Assembly: GCF_030035675.1 (NCBI RefSeq)
Contig: NC_084485.1
Location: 91,904,838-91,968,837, forward strand
Source: Rhineura floridana
Taxonomy: Eukaryota; Chordata; Lepidosauria; Squamata; Rhineuridae
Reading direction: 5' to 3'
Length of the DNA: 64,000 nucleotides
The position numbers were made by a program, and so were the translations under genes. The notes under the pieces were generated by a model that saw nothing but the letters and a program-made list of their open reading frames with translations, was not told the origin of the DNA and did not search any database. Positions within the stretch are counted from its first letter, which is position 1. Each line of letters begins with the position of its first letter. This document shows, piece after piece, positions 25,101 through 34,296 of this stretch.

Positions 25101-28100
25101 AGATCCACACCATTCCTTTAAAGCACATTCAACACCCATTTGAAGCACATGAATCCCACCACAGAATCATGGGAACTGCAGTTTGTTAAGAGTGGTGAGA
25201 ACTATAACTGTGAGGGGGAAATGACACTTCCCAGAATTCTTTAGGGGAAGTCATGCGCTTTAAATGCGAGTTGGATGTGCTTTACACATATTGTGTGAAT
25301 CCGCTTAATAATTTTTGCCTGCATGTAAATTGTTTTAATTAATTTTTCAAAATGGAAATAAGCTATAAAGTGTAGTGGGTGACCATGGGCTACTCACCAT
25401 TTCTCAGCCTATCTGCCCCTCAGGATGAAAACAATGGAGAACCATGACTACCCCAAGGCATACTTAAAATGTAAAGGAAGTATTGTACAACCATAGTATG
25501 CAATTGGATACTTATAGGGACACAGCATGACAAAACTGGGTGGAAGTAAAAGTTCTACACTTAGGAAAAAGAAACCAAATGCACAGTTATAAGATGGGGG
25601 ATACTTGGCTCAGCAGTACGACATGCAAGAAGGATCTTGGAATTGTTGTTGATCACAAGCTGAATATGAGCCAACAGTGTGATGTGGCTGCAAAAAAGGC
25701 AAATGCTATATCAGGCTGCATTAACAGAAGTATAGTTTCCAAATCATGTGAAGTATTAGTTCCCCTCTATTCAGCACTGGTTAGGCCTCATCTTGAGTGC
25801 TGTGTCCAGTTCTGGTCTCTGCACTTCAAGAAGGATGCAGACAAACTGGAACAGGTTCAAAAGAGGGCAACAAGGATGATCAGGGGACTGGAAACAACGC
25901 CCTATGAGGAGAGACTGAAGGAACTGGGCATATTTAACCTGGAGAAGAGAAGACTGAGGGGAGATATGATAGCACTCTTCAAGTATTTGAAAGGTTGCCA
26001 CACAGAGGAGGGCCGGGATCTCTTCTCAATGATCCCAGAGTACAGGACACAGAATAATGGGCTCAAGTTGCAAGAAGCCAGATTTCAACTGGACATCAGG
26101 AAAAGCTTCCTAACTGTTAGAGCCATACAACAATGGAACTAATTACTAGAGAGGTAGTGGGATCTCCGACACTGGAGGCATTCAAGAGGCAGCTGGACAG
26201 CCATCTGTCGGGAATGCTTTGATTTGGATTCCTGCATTGAGCAGGGGGTTGGACTTGATGGCCTTATAGGCCCCTTCCAACTCTACTATTCTATGATTCT
26301 ATGAAAATATTTATATAAGCATGACTATCAAATATGTTTATTTATATAACCTGTAAAGATATTTATAGTGCAATCCTATGTTTGTTTACTCAGAAGCAAG
26401 TCCCAATGTATTCAATGGGGCTTACTCAACCAGGGAAAACTGCAGCCTCAAGTGATAAGGAACTTGTTCTTTTAAGAAGTCCTTTAAGTTGAGAGCTTAT
26501 CCCAGTCTGCGTCTGTGTTGAAATTGCTTTTTAATATGTTTTTAAATTTTTTCTTAAAAAAAAGTTTTTAAAGCTTTTAAAAATGTTTTTAAAGATGTTT
26601 TGTTTTAATATATTTTAAACTCTGTTTTTATGATTTTTAAAGTGTTTTTAGTGCTTTTGTTTGCTGCCCTGGGCTCCTACTGGGAGGAAGGGTGGGATAT
26701 AAATAAAATAATAAAAATAAATAAATAAACTTCATTCATTTTTTTAAAAAATGAGTATTAGTTTCCTACATAATAAAAACTGTGATAAACCCTGCCTAAT
26801 TTCTTTAAAAATAGGGTTGGAGGGAGAGAGATTTACAACACAAACACAAGTCTGCACTTTACTCACAATCATGAAAGGGCGGGGTTGCAGCCAGAGCTTT
26901 GAAAAATTACTTTAAACTACAACTCCCATCAGCCCCAGCCAGCATGGCCACTGGATTGGGCTGATGGGAGTTGTAGCTAGAGCATGATCTGTTTAAAAAA
27001 AAGTTGTGCAGGGAGGGTTTACGTTTTGGTGTATATCTCGGGAATTAGACCACCTAGAAACTTTTTTTTTAATTGAAGCGGAGAGTCCAGAGAGTAAGGG
27101 GTGGTAGCCAGAGAGCCAGAGCCCCCCCCCAAAACCAGAGACTCCAGCCGAAAACACACACACCGGGGCACACACACACACAAATCATCGTCACTCACCT
27201 CCACAGCTCTTCGCCATTCTGCCTTCCTTGCCCTGGCTTTTTCCTCCGGCGTCCATTTTTTCCGCTCAGAGTCAGACGCTAGCAGGCTCCCCCTGCCTAT
27301 TCATCTCTTCCCTCGTGCCTCCTAACACAGATCACGAGGGAAGAGACAGTCTGCGCAGAGGTCCAATCAGTGTGAGGCACATGTCTTGTGTTAACCAATC
27401 ACAGCCAGGAGCTGACTTCCCCTTGTTCCCGCCCCCAAGTAACGTCCAACCTAACGTGAAAACGTTAAAGTTGAAGCTGAAAAGTAGGGAAATTACTATT
27501 TGTTCCGTTACTTGCCAAATGTAATGGAATTACCCACTCGTTATTTAAAATGGTAACGAATTAAAAGTTATTTTTAACGAGTTACTTCCAAGCTCTGCTA
27601 TCACCTCCCTTATCTCAAAAAGTCCAGTCTTTGGGAGAAGTGGGTTTGTTGAGCAAGACCTCACAATCAACTATAATTAACCTGAATTTGCTGTGATGTG
27701 ATTAAATCCCATCTGAAAATAGTGACAGTTTGAGAGCTGTAAGATGGGGAAACTCCTCCTGTCTCCAGTCTCATACCAGAAGCAGAAAGGCTCCCTTGAA
27801 AGGATCACTAAGTGATCTCCTCAACCCATCAGCGAGTAAGCTGAGAGAAACTCAGGGACTGCCTGGGAGAAGAATGGCAGCTTGTGCCCAGTGACAGGAA
27901 AATCAATATCTGATTACTCCCAGAAGCAGTTGATTAAAATTAAGATTTGGACACTGGGGAATAAAATGGTAAACCTCAGCATCCTGTTCCACTTCCACAC
28001 CCATCTCCACCCTATTTTTTTGAACAGAGCCCATTCCATGTTTCATTTCCCTCCTCCACATCCACAAGTGGGCAAGTGCAACCCTTATTCTAATTAAGAA

Positions 28101-28975
28101 TCAGTCATTTATCCTGCCTCTGTGATAGTAAGCAGGGACACTTTCAGACATATTTATTTGCATAAAACTTGGTTGTTAGCCTGCACCTTCTAGTATAATT
28201 ATCCCATCACTTTTCTAACTGCAAAAAGTCTGATAAAAAAGTGGCAGAAAACGTCACTGAAAGTGTCAAATAGCAATTGCTACCTATCAATATTACATAA
28301 ACTCTGTGTGAACATATGAATGCTTAATAAACAGGTGATGTCATATAGCTTCGGTGCAAGTTTTGTTCAAAAATATCAGCATGAATGGTTAATAAACAGC
28401 TAGTCTAGAAGCAATGCAGGTGGGCTGGTTGAGCCAGTTTTTAAAATTGTTATACTGTTAGATATTTGGATAGGTTGCTGGCACACACCTGAAACCTTCT
28501 AAAATATGATCAAGTAAGATTGTTTTTCTCTTCACACTCTACGTTCCCTTACTTGGGGATAAATTCTGTTAAATGCACTTGCAATTGGGGCATTTGTCTT
28601 CGATCCTAAGCACTTCTACCTTCTAGCACAGAATTGATACTTAGCTTTTCTAAGATGTTATTCTTAAGCTCCATTTTTATTTTGCTTCTATTTTATTTTG
28701 ACCATCAAATTTCTTTCTTCATAATCTCACATTCCTTTTTCTTCATAACTGAATAATAATAAAATTATATGTGACTTCCCCCTTCTGTTTATAATTTGTT
28801 TTTCTCTGTAGAAGCCACTGGTGAGGAGCCAACTTGGAACTTCTGGAAATACCTTATAGATCCAAACGGGAAAGTGGTAAAAGCTTGGGACTCTACTGTC
28901 ACTATTGAAGAAATAAAACCTTACATCACTGAACTTGTGAGGAATATCATCTTGAAGAAAAAGGATGAACTGTGA
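10016..28975 (+). CDS. GPX7: Glutathione peroxidase 7, three exons
   Basis: GPX7 is a monomeric thiol peroxidase of the ER lumen that reduces peroxide and passes oxidation on to protein disulfide isomerase. Exons 10016-10147, 21880-22141 and 28812-28975 join in frame to 185 residues (human 187). All junctions are GT-AG. A hydrophobic signal peptide (residues 1-15) precedes EQKEDNFY. The peroxidatic Cys is residue 55 in NVASECG, a second Cys is residue 84 in AFPCNQFG, and the family motif EPTWNFWKY follows. The active-site codon is TGT, so this is a Cys and not a selenocysteine enzyme. The protein ends in KDEL, an ER retrieval signal. The wording is clearly closer to GPX7 ([25 protein letters not shown]) than to GPX8. 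The start at 10016 (GCCATGC context) gives the family length. The frame stays open to ATGs at 9941 and 9905. Comparison is with remembered human sequence, not a search. Confidence 0.95.
10300..11550. other. GPX7 intron 1, first part; little recognised
   Basis: 10800-10920 has an imperfect inverted pair around GACCTATTGAAATGAATGA and TTCATTTCAGTGGGTCTAC, a relative of the short palindromic repeat. A short CACACGCACGCACAC run lies at 11467. Otherwise nothing recognised. Confidence 0.35.
11556..12720 (+). mobile_element. L2-type LINE, degraded 3' half
   Basis: Encodes [24 protein letters not shown] (catalytic YADD altered), [38 protein letters not shown] and [13 protein letters not shown] in several frames. 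The same family as 3108-4487 but much more decayed. It ends at a simple tail near 12720. Confidence 0.85.
13033..13433. mobile_element. MITE with L2 tail inserted
   Basis: The left end GGCTGGTTCACATGTAATGC, then TAAGCCAAACC, is matched by the complement of the right end (GGTTTGGCTCAGCATTATGT, then GCAACCTAGCC). Between them lies a minus-strand L2 3' UTR fragment (13185-13327). Confidence 0.6.
13804..13937. mobile_element. hAT-type MITE, decayed copy
   Basis: TTGCCAACCTAGTGCCCTCC ... TGCAACTGGCATCAG and the inverted GCTGATGAGAGCTGTATTCC ... CATCTGGAGAGCAAAGGC: the same palindrome family as 5903-6203. Confidence 0.6.
13940..14960. other. GPX7 intron 1; no recognised feature
   Basis: Short ORFs only, with no splice-flanked reading frame. 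Nothing recognised. Confidence 0.4.
14962..15257 (+). mobile_element. tRNA-derived SINE, nearly full
   Basis: Starts AGCAGCGGTAACGCAGCCGA and has the B-box GGAGTTCGATTCC near 15006. The body reads GGTCGAGGTCCACTCAGCCT and GGCCGGGGAAGGAACTGGCA. The tail is CTTTACCTTTACCTTTT. The same family occurs on the minus strand at 58117-59036. The tRNA head is slightly truncated. Confidence 0.85.
15784..16035 (-). mobile_element. LINE 3' UTR with ATTT tail
   Basis: The plus strand shows an ATTT run (15784-15804), then TATACCCCGCCTTATGGCCC and AGGCGGCTTACAAA: a reversed L2-like 3' UTR. The following 200 bases may also belong to it. Confidence 0.6.
16506..16637. mobile_element. hAT-type MITE, decayed copy
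   Basis: GGAGGGGAAACCTTTGGACC ... GGCTGATGGGAATTAAGAGT, then CCATAGGTTACTCACCCCT: ends and middle match the 5903-6203 family. Confidence 0.6.
17104..17150. repeat. TG/GA microsatellite
   Basis: TG repeats running into GA repeats and a G run; several spurious Cys/Val ORFs come from it. Confidence 0.9.
17175..17405. repeat. Interspersed repeat, first of two copies
   Basis: Shares CCTGCAA, GGAGTGCTC, ACTGAGCATGCTCA and GATGCCATTTTGGTTACA with 50130-50425, in the same order and spacing. Family unknown. Confidence 0.6.
17740..18888 (+). mobile_element. L2-type LINE, endonuclease to early RT, degraded
   Basis: Reads [16 protein letters not shown] near 17810 (the end of the L2 endonuclease) and [20 protein letters not shown] near 18710 (early RT), with many frame breaks between. 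It stops at the Ty3/gypsy fossil. Confidence 0.75.
18889..21500 (-). mobile_element. Ty3/gypsy LTR retrotransposon fossil (Sushi-like gag), broken
   Basis: An old Metaviridae copy in GPX7 intron 1, antisense to the gene. The gag part occupies about 20400-21500, with a CCHC zinc knuckle ([14 protein letters not shown]) near 20470 and wording reminiscent of Sushi-ichi and the PEG10/RTL family. The protease-to-reverse-transcriptase part occupies about 19000-20075, with the YLDDILIYS catalytic motif. RNase H, integrase and clear LTRs are not seen. It is broken in several places (roughly half a dozen or more) and clearly dead. A 35-40 base near-identical direct repeat occurs at both edges (18889 and 21439); it lies in the gag start region. 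Confidence 0.85.
21505..21879. other. GPX7 intron 1 end; no recognised feature
   Basis: A T-rich tract precedes the exon 2 acceptor. There is a possible LINE tail-like TATAAATGTTTTACATAAAT near 21820. Nothing else. Confidence 0.4.
21880..22141 (+). CDS. GPX7: GPX7 exon 2: catalytic core
   Basis: Starts after TTTTCCCTTCAG and ends at ATTG before GTGAGT (phase 1). It carries both catalytic-region cysteines (SECG and FPCNQFG), the [13 protein letters not shown] segment and [13 protein letters not shown], all hallmark GPX7 wording. Confidence 0.95.
22142..22675. other. GPX7 intron 2 start
   Basis: A G run lies at 22238. 22570-22675 is the left part of an older repeat (GCTTCCAGATGACCTGTTTA) into which the hAT element inserted; it resumes at 27606. 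No exon. Confidence 0.4.
22905..22930. repeat. CA microsatellite
   Basis: Short CA run inside the hAT element. Confidence 0.8.
23055..23452 (-). CDS. hAT transposase C-terminal exon
   Basis: Acceptor CTCTTTCTTAG, then an open frame starting [20 protein letters not shown], an acidic linker, [40 protein letters not shown] and [13 protein letters not shown]: the hAT dimerisation domain with its Ser-Thr-Gly-Gly-Asn core. It ends in a stop at 23055. Part of the element at 22684-27597. Confidence 0.85.
23768..24115 (-). pseudogene. hAT transposase middle exon, frame disrupted
   Basis: Acceptor TTTATTACAG at 24116 and donor CAA/GTAAGA at 23768. The first part is acidic ([16 protein letters not shown]). 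The second part, in another frame, reads [20 protein letters not shown], then [14 protein letters not shown], matching the transposase segment with the conserved Pro-x-Phe-Lys-Leu. The frame change inside the exon suggests loss of function. Confidence 0.65.
24270..24450 (+). mobile_element. tRNA-derived SINE with BovB-like tail (Sauria-type)
   Basis: B-box AGGGTTCAAATCCCC near 24329, then GCCATGAAGCTCACTGAGTG and ACCTTGGGCCAGTCACTGCC. The tail ATAGGGTCACCATAAGTTGG, then AATCAACTTGAAGGC, equals the BovB 3' end. The first 55 bases (24270-24325) look like a second SINE fragment. Inserted in the hAT element. Confidence 0.8.
24783..24873. repeat. Short palindromic interspersed repeat, copy 2
   Basis: GGCTGCAATTCTAAACACAC ... 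GGATTAAGCCCCATAGAACT ... GACTTCTAAGTAG ... GGACTGTGCTG. Diverged copy of the 1116-1206 family. Confidence 0.55.
25097..25315. mobile_element. Fold-back MITE
   Basis: The left arm GGCAGATCCACACCATTCCT, then TTAAAGCAC, is mirrored at the right (GTGCTTTACACATATTGTGT, then GAATCCGC). The inner AACTGCAGTTTGTTAAG / ACACTTCCCAGAATTCT unit is shared with 40805-40990 and 41939-42226. Confidence 0.6.
25530..26310 (+). mobile_element. CR1 LINE, 5'-truncated 3' end
   Basis: Open for 200 codons: [73 protein letters not shown]. It ends TTCCAACTCTACTATTCTAT, then GATTCTATGA, the CR1 3' terminus. Less decayed than 6715-8525. Nested in the hAT element. Confidence 0.9.
26360..26446. repeat. Short palindromic interspersed repeat, copy 3
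   Basis: AGTGCAATCCTATGTTTGTT, TACTCAGAAGCAAGTCCCAA, TTCAATGGGGCTTACTC, ending CTGCAGCC. Reverse orientation relative to copy 1. Confidence 0.55.
26480..26733 (+). mobile_element. L2-like LINE 3' end
   Basis: T-rich body, then TTTGCTGCCCTGGGCTCCTA, CTGGGAGGAAGGGTGGGATA and an ATAAATAAAT tail. The same 3' end is at 43620-43785. Confidence 0.75.
26892..26985. mobile_element. MITE sharing termini with the hAT element
   Basis: Starts CAGAGCTTTGAAAAATTACT, then ACTACAACTCCCATCAGCCC. The right arm GGGCTGATGGGAGTTGTAGC is present but the terminal part is lost. A relative of the hairpin at 61746-61861, and inserted inside the larger hAT that has the same ends. Confidence 0.7.
27606..28811. other. 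GPX7 intron 2 end; old repeat DNA
   Basis: 27606-27760 continues the repeat split by the hAT element. 28130-28400 has two TTAATAAACAG motifs and ACTTTCAGACATATTTATT resembling the same family. The rest is unassigned and leads into the T-rich acceptor of exon 3. Confidence 0.35.
28812..28975 (+). CDS. GPX7: GPX7 exon 3: C-terminus with KDEL
   Basis: Starts after TTTTTCTCTGTAG and completes the split Glu codon. It encodes [14 protein letters not shown] and the C-terminal helix, then KKKDEL and TGA at 28973-28975. The Trp in PTWNFW is the conserved active-site Trp of the family. Mammalian GPX7 ends in REDL, so KDEL here is the consensus ER retrieval form. I saw no AATAAA in the 200 bases after the stop. 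Confidence 0.95.
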
Positions 28976-29740
28976 TTTTTTACAAGAAAAATTACATTAG
29001 TTTTTGTACGTCTAATTATCATTTGGATCATTATTTTAGCTCTTCACATTCCTAAAAAAAAGTGTGTAGTCAATAGACATTTGTCAACATGACTTCTTTT
29101 AACATAAGTTAGTTTCATCCTCCAAGTATTATTTTTTTTAAGTCTTACATTCAATCCATTATTCTGAGTTAACTAGAAGGAAATAATTTTGTTGGGGTTG
29201 AGGGGAGGGCAACCATATCAAAGGCCTGGGATTTTTTTAATTTCCCATTTCAAGTCACTTATTGATTGTGGTGAAATGAAGAGGCGATTAGGATCTCTCT
29301 GCAGGCAGATAACCTCAGCTCAAATAGAATCAAATAGAATCTGGATCAAAGTCCCTTCTGTGAATGGAAAGGCGCCTTTCAACTCATTAATCCCAAACTG
29401 TTGCATTCCTGTGTTTTGTCCATTGTCATTCATTTTTCTCGTGTTGATTTACTGTTATTTAAAAAGCAAAACAAATCTTCCCTGCAATTGCAGTGCAGTG
29501 CTTTCAGGTGTGAACTGGCATGTTAAGGAAGAGGAGTGGTTGATGATGTTTTTGGTGACACTGTGTAATCCTACCTTTCTGGCCCTCTTAAGATCCAGAG
29601 GTATCCACACTTTAAAGTGGTGAAACTAATAAGAAACTTCTAACCATCTCAGTCCTTTGTGTGGAGAAACGTGGAGAAACAGACAAACTTTGCAGAGGAA
29701 GGGGAAAAGCCTTCTCAATGGCACATCAGCATTAGAGCAC
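28976..29740 (+). other. GPX7 3' UTR and downstream, end not placed
   Basis: The 3' UTR must start at 28976. There is no canonical poly(A) signal for several hundred bases, so its extent is unknown. An AATAAA-containing stretch lies much further on, near 31007. No other gene is seen. Confidence 0.4.
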
Positions 29741-29744
29741 AATC

Positions 29745-29797
29745 ATGTAGTAGTAGTAGTAGTAGTAGTAAATAATAATAATAATAATAATAATAGA
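29745..29797. repeat. TAG/TAA trinucleotide repeat
   Basis: About eight TAG units followed by about eight AAT units. Confidence 0.9.
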
Positions 29798-29917
29798 AAA
29801 TACCTACATCCCGCTTATGCAGCAAGTGTAAACTAGGGTCATAAGTTTTGCCACATTTCTCCAGATTCAACATGGAATGGGTAGGTGCCACTAAAAGAAC
29901 TGCTTTCCCCTCAACAT

Positions 29918-30042
29918 AGAACTGGGGTATGTGGCCTCTAGTTGTTGTGGACTACAACTGCCATCAACCCTCACCATTTGTCATGCTGGTTGTGACTGAT
30001 AGTTCACAACAGCTAGAGGCCACCAGGTTGGTTTCCCATGGT
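29918..30042. mobile_element. hAT-type MITE, decayed copy
   Basis: GAACTGGGGTATGTGGCCTC, GGACTACAACTGCCATCAAC, and the inverted CTGATAGTTCACAACAGCTA, GAGGCCACCAGGTTGG. Family of 5903-6203. Confidence 0.6.
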
Positions 30043-30490
30043 ACAGAAACTAGATAATGCTCAAACAGAGGATTGGAACTTGCATAGCATCATCATCATC
30101 ATTGTAAATAACTTTTTGTTGTTGTCTGGAAGCATCCATATATTTCCTCCATAGCAACCACATTGTTGGAATTAAGTGACTTGACTCAGAACAGGAGCTA
30201 TCTCTGCTTATAACCACTGGTGAAAGGAGTGGATAATTTTTGTTAACTGAACCAGAATAAAAGGAGATTTCTACATAATTTTACCAGTTGTCTGTGACTT
30301 CCATACATTTCAAAACAAAACAAATATTTGTGTAGTGAGAAGGCTAATGGGTGAGAGTGGGCAGTACACAGTTTATTTGAACATGATTTACAAGAATCAA
30401 GCACCTTACCTTTTTTCTTATGAACATGGCTCTTGCTTTTCACTTTAAATTAAAATATAAAGTTCACTCTTAGGAATTAATCCCATATCT

Positions 30491-30657
30491 GCAAATGCAA
30501 TATGAGAGTGACAATACAGCAATGGGCAAGTGCCTTGTGGCTACATGAAGGAGGAACTGCAGTGTGGCCAGCTTTATGGCGACAGTTCAAAGCTTTCCCT
30601 CCCTCATGTAGCCACAAGGCACTTGCCCATTATTATATTGTCACTCTCCTATTTGCA
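30491..30657. repeat. Fold-back element, arms about 60 bases
   Basis: The left arm has GAGAGTGACAATACAGCAAT, then GGGCAAGTGCCTTGTGGCTA, CATGA. The right arm is its near-perfect complement (TCATGTAGCCACAAGGCACT, TGCCCATTATTATATTGTCA, CTCTC). The central spacer is about 50 bases. A MITE without a known partner in the window. Confidence 0.75.
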
Positions 30658-30659
30658 TG

Positions 30660-32400
30660 TTCACCATATTCAAATCTTTTTTTAATGTGCTGATTTAGCA
30701 CCATAGTGTGTACAGAACACAAATCTAAATTCTACCTGAATGCAAATATTCCACTTATTTTATTAATGAGACCTATATCATATTTGAGGGCCCAGGTATT
30801 GATAGGCAGTTCAGAAGCAAAGAAAGAAATAGCTCTAGTTAGTGTTTGACAACTGTAGTACAAATCTGAAATGCTCAGCATGTGAAACTATGATATTGAA
30901 ATCCACCACTGATTGTTTCTCTGGAGCACTTTTAGACACTAACAAGCCTGCTAAAGCCTTGTATTTCTTCCATTATTTTTAAACTAGAAGTGTTGGGGAA
31001 TGTTAATAAATATACATTTTAATTATTTGAGGTGGGGGGACTTTTCCTTACAGACAGACTTATGCATGCCACAATAGTGCATGGGATAGTTAATCTAGAA
31101 TTTCCATGTCCGAAAGCTACATTTGCACCGCATGAAAACTTTTACTCACAAATTGCCACTAGGCTATGTGGGCATAAAGTCATAAATGTCTGGCCTGGAA
31201 TTTCTTTTAACTTTTATCCTTTCATCAAATGTATTGCCCTCACGGTACTAAATATGGTAAATCTTTAGGAGCCTATACTTATTCTTTTAACAAAGGCGCT
31301 AGTATTATAAATGAAGTTGCAGTTTCCTCCTCTTTTTTATCCAACATTCATATTATTAAGGCTAGGAAGAGGGTTTAAAGTTATCATTATCCATTGATTC
31401 TGTTAATTAATACTTGGAACATTCTTCCCTTATTCCTCCCACAAAATATACTAGAAATGGACCCAAATTAATGAAATTTGTGGGTAACCACTTACATTCT
31501 TCTGTAGCTGGGTTACTTAAAAGTAGTAGTTTTAAGACACTTTGTCAGGAACCCTTGCCAGTGTACTCTGATGTTTTACAATCTTACCCTTTTTATATAA
31601 GCCCATCCCCCAGCAAAAGAATTGATCACATCTCAAAAATTACTAACCAGACAGTTTCCAAATCACTGGCTTTGGTGCTTCTCTCTGTAAATTCCAACTG
31701 AGACCCAGATTAATGCATATGGATCTTATTGCCATGCTGCTTGTGGCAGCACGGCAAATGATTGCGGGGGGGAGGGGCTGGAAAACATCCTCAGACTTTA
31801 CAATGAGTAACTGGTATGCCCATGTCTGGTCCTTGGCTCTGTCTGAGAAGCTGACAGAATCAGTTTGACAAGCTAGGGGTCATCCCAAACCAGACTCCTT
31901 CGAAGTGAATGATTTGGCTGGGAGCACTAGAACATCTGTAACCCAGAGACAGTTTTGGAAAGGATTTCTTTGATAAGATCCTTGGTGGGAGTCCCTTTGA
32001 CTGCACACTGGTACCCCCTTGCTGCCACCTTGTGACCCCTTACACGGAAATGTAACACTGAAACCTCCTGGTTATGTTTGTGATCTTTATTGTTGTTTGC
32101 TATCCTTTTACATGTTTATTATAAACATCTTAATAATAAAAAGAATTACACCCTTTCCACTCCCAAGCTTGTCCAGCTGTACAAGGGTGTTTCTCAGCCC
32201 TGTTTCCAGGGACCTCTCCCCTCTAGAATGGCTGTAGGAAAAATAAAAGAGATTTGGCCTTATGTTCCCAAAGCCCTGAACACAAAATCTTATAGAAACT
32301 TGAACAATAATCAATAGAACAATATAGCTTAGTTGTGCTGTTCCAGCACACTACTTACAGCTCCCAATTAAAACCACACAAAGTCGTCATCAATGATTTA
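30660..32400. other. Intergenic; no recognised feature
   Basis: Between GPX7 and SLC26A8. Short ORFs only, no splice-supported exon, and no repeat family recognised with confidence. Confidence 0.35.
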
Positions 32401-32403
32401 TGG

Positions 32404-32800
32404 AAAGGGAAATTGTCTGCCTTCAAGTCGATCCCAACTTATGGCTACCCTATGAATAGGGTTTTCATGGTAAGGGGTATACAAAGCGGGTATTCAGAAG
32501 GGGTTTACCATTGCCTCCCTCTGAAGCTAGTCCTACCCAGCTGGCTACGGCCTGCTCAGCTTGCCACAGCTGCAACTGCCTGCAACAGTCTGCAACTGCC
32601 AGCTGGGGGGGAACTGGGCTTCTTGGGACTATGTAGCTTGCCCGCGGCTGCACAGGTGGCAGGGCATGTAACCCCTGAGCCACTCACTGTGGGGGTGATC
32701 TTTAGCTGACCCTTTACACCCAGAAGACACGAGTGGGGATTTGAACTCACAGACTGTGGACTCCCAGCCAGGCTCTCCTCCCCACTGTGCTATAGCAGCT
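32404..32800 (-). mobile_element. Composite tRNA-derived SINE (Sauria-type)
   Basis: On plus the tail comes first (CTGCCTTCAAGTCGATCCCA, ACTTATGGCTACCCTATGAA) and the tRNA-like head last (GGGGATTTGAACTCACAGAC, whose complement is the B-box). The middle is enlarged by about 150 bases with repeated CTGCAACTGCC/CTGCAACAGTC words. A Sauria-type copy with a rearranged middle. Confidence 0.7.
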
Positions 32801-32804
32801 GTCA

Positions 32805-34290
32805 ATGATTTATAGTCCATCCCAAACAATATTTCCATCTCACAGATCTTTGGTGGTTGCATGTGCAACCTAAAACAGCCCCTCAATTGAGCAACAACAG
32901 GCCATATAACAGAGATATAGACAAAGGATAAGACCCTATGGCAGCCCCAGACAATAACTCTACAGGTTTACTCTGGCAGCACATTTACAGGTCCTAATGA
33001 CATCATCCATAGCATCACAGGGCTTATCCACATGGGAGCATTTCTTTGTAGCAAATACACTGTTTTTATCGTCATAATAGATTTGCAAGGTCCACACTTC
33101 ATGCTCAATGGTAGTTGCAAATCCATTGTTTTCCATTCACACAGGTAGGCATTCCTTTGGGAAGGATTAGTGTCACTGTTTCCTTGTGGCCCTGCCCTCT
33201 AATTTTACATTTTTACTCCCTCCAGTTGCTCAGTTACTGGGCATGTGCCATATCTTTTACCTGCGCAATATTACCCCCCACCATTTCCTGAAGTTTGGTG
33301 GTTGAAAAGAAGTGGCCCTCCTTTCTCCGCTGCAGCTTGCTTTTTCTGAGTTAATTTTCCCCACGGGAAAAACAAATCAATATAATATTGATATTTTAAG
33401 TAAAATATTGATATTTTGAGAAAGAATCAATATCAATAGTTTTGAGGTGACTTTTTTAAAAAATCCATTTCAGATTTTTTAGAAACAATCGGAAACCAGG
33501 CACAGAGAGATGTCACTTCAAAAATTCTCTCCGCAGAGATAGAGAATATGAGAAAGAATGATAAAATCCAGTGGCAATTGCTGTCATTAGTTACAAGTGA
33601 AGGAAGTTTACTTGGGGAGACAGAGAGGAAAGAAGGGACGGCTGCAGCAAACTGTGAAGGGAGGAGGACAGAGCAGTCAGAAGTTGCTAGATAAACCATG
33701 AGAAACAAAATTGAATTAATGGGAGAGTTAGTGGGCGGGGAAAGGGGAATAGCTGAAAGTGACGATTCACCCGCCCATTAAAAACATCAAAGCAAACCAT
33801 CTTCAAATACATGTGAACTGGAGTGGAGACATATTGTTCTACACGTTTCGTATCATCAGTGGATTGGGTTAATACGGATTTACAGGAGGGAAACTGCGTG
33901 ATAGTTTCTGTTTGCCAGAAACGTCATGTGAACCATGCGAATTAAAAGATTGAGTAGCACAAAACACATAGTAAACTACCGTGCAGATGAGTCCACAGGT
34001 TCATTAACCTACTCATCTTCCAATGCAATATCAATGCATATCTTCCAATATCATTTATTTTATTTTAGCAGAGTTTGATACCACTTAATTGTAAATAAAA
34101 CCTCTAAGCAGTTGTGTTCAGGCTGCACCAGATAATGGATCCCATCAAGCTGAAGACCAATGCTCAAAGCAAAGTAGCAAACAATTACGTAGTTAGCATT
34201 TAAGTCTAGTGAAATATCTTCAAGATAATGAGCTGTGTTTGAAGAAGTAGAAAAAGACTGGGTGGAATGGGAAGGCTTTTTAAAAAAATG
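32805..34290. other. Intergenic; no recognised feature
   Basis: Contains small direct repeats of TATTGATATTTT near 33390 and otherwise nothing recognised. No exon. Confidence 0.35.
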
Positions 34291-34296
34291 TTGTTG

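Larger units (their letters stand above)
22684..27597 (-). mobile_element. hAT DNA transposon, 4.9 kb, with spliced transposase
   Basis: Begins CAGAGCTTGGAAG and ends CTTCCAAGCTCTG, and is flanked by perfect 8-bp target duplications CTATCACC (22676-22683 and 27598-27605). Sub-terminal TAAC/GTTAC repeats occur at both ends. On the minus strand there are CCAAT boxes (27360-27410), a short first exon with ATG at 27256 and donor GGAG/GTGAGT at 27199, a middle exon (about 23770-24115) and a C-terminal exon (23055-23452) with the hAT dimerisation domain ([20 protein letters not shown]). The middle exon has the hAT-type [18 protein letters not shown] and one frame disruption, so the protein is probably dead. 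Later insertions (SINE, CR1, L2 tail, MITE) account for about 1.3 kb. It lies in GPX7 intron 2, antisense. Confidence 0.88.

Noticed and set aside
9905-28975. GPX8 as the identity of the peroxidase
   Set aside because: Core wording ([37 protein letters not shown]) follows GPX7; GPX8 differs at these places and has an N-terminal anchor.
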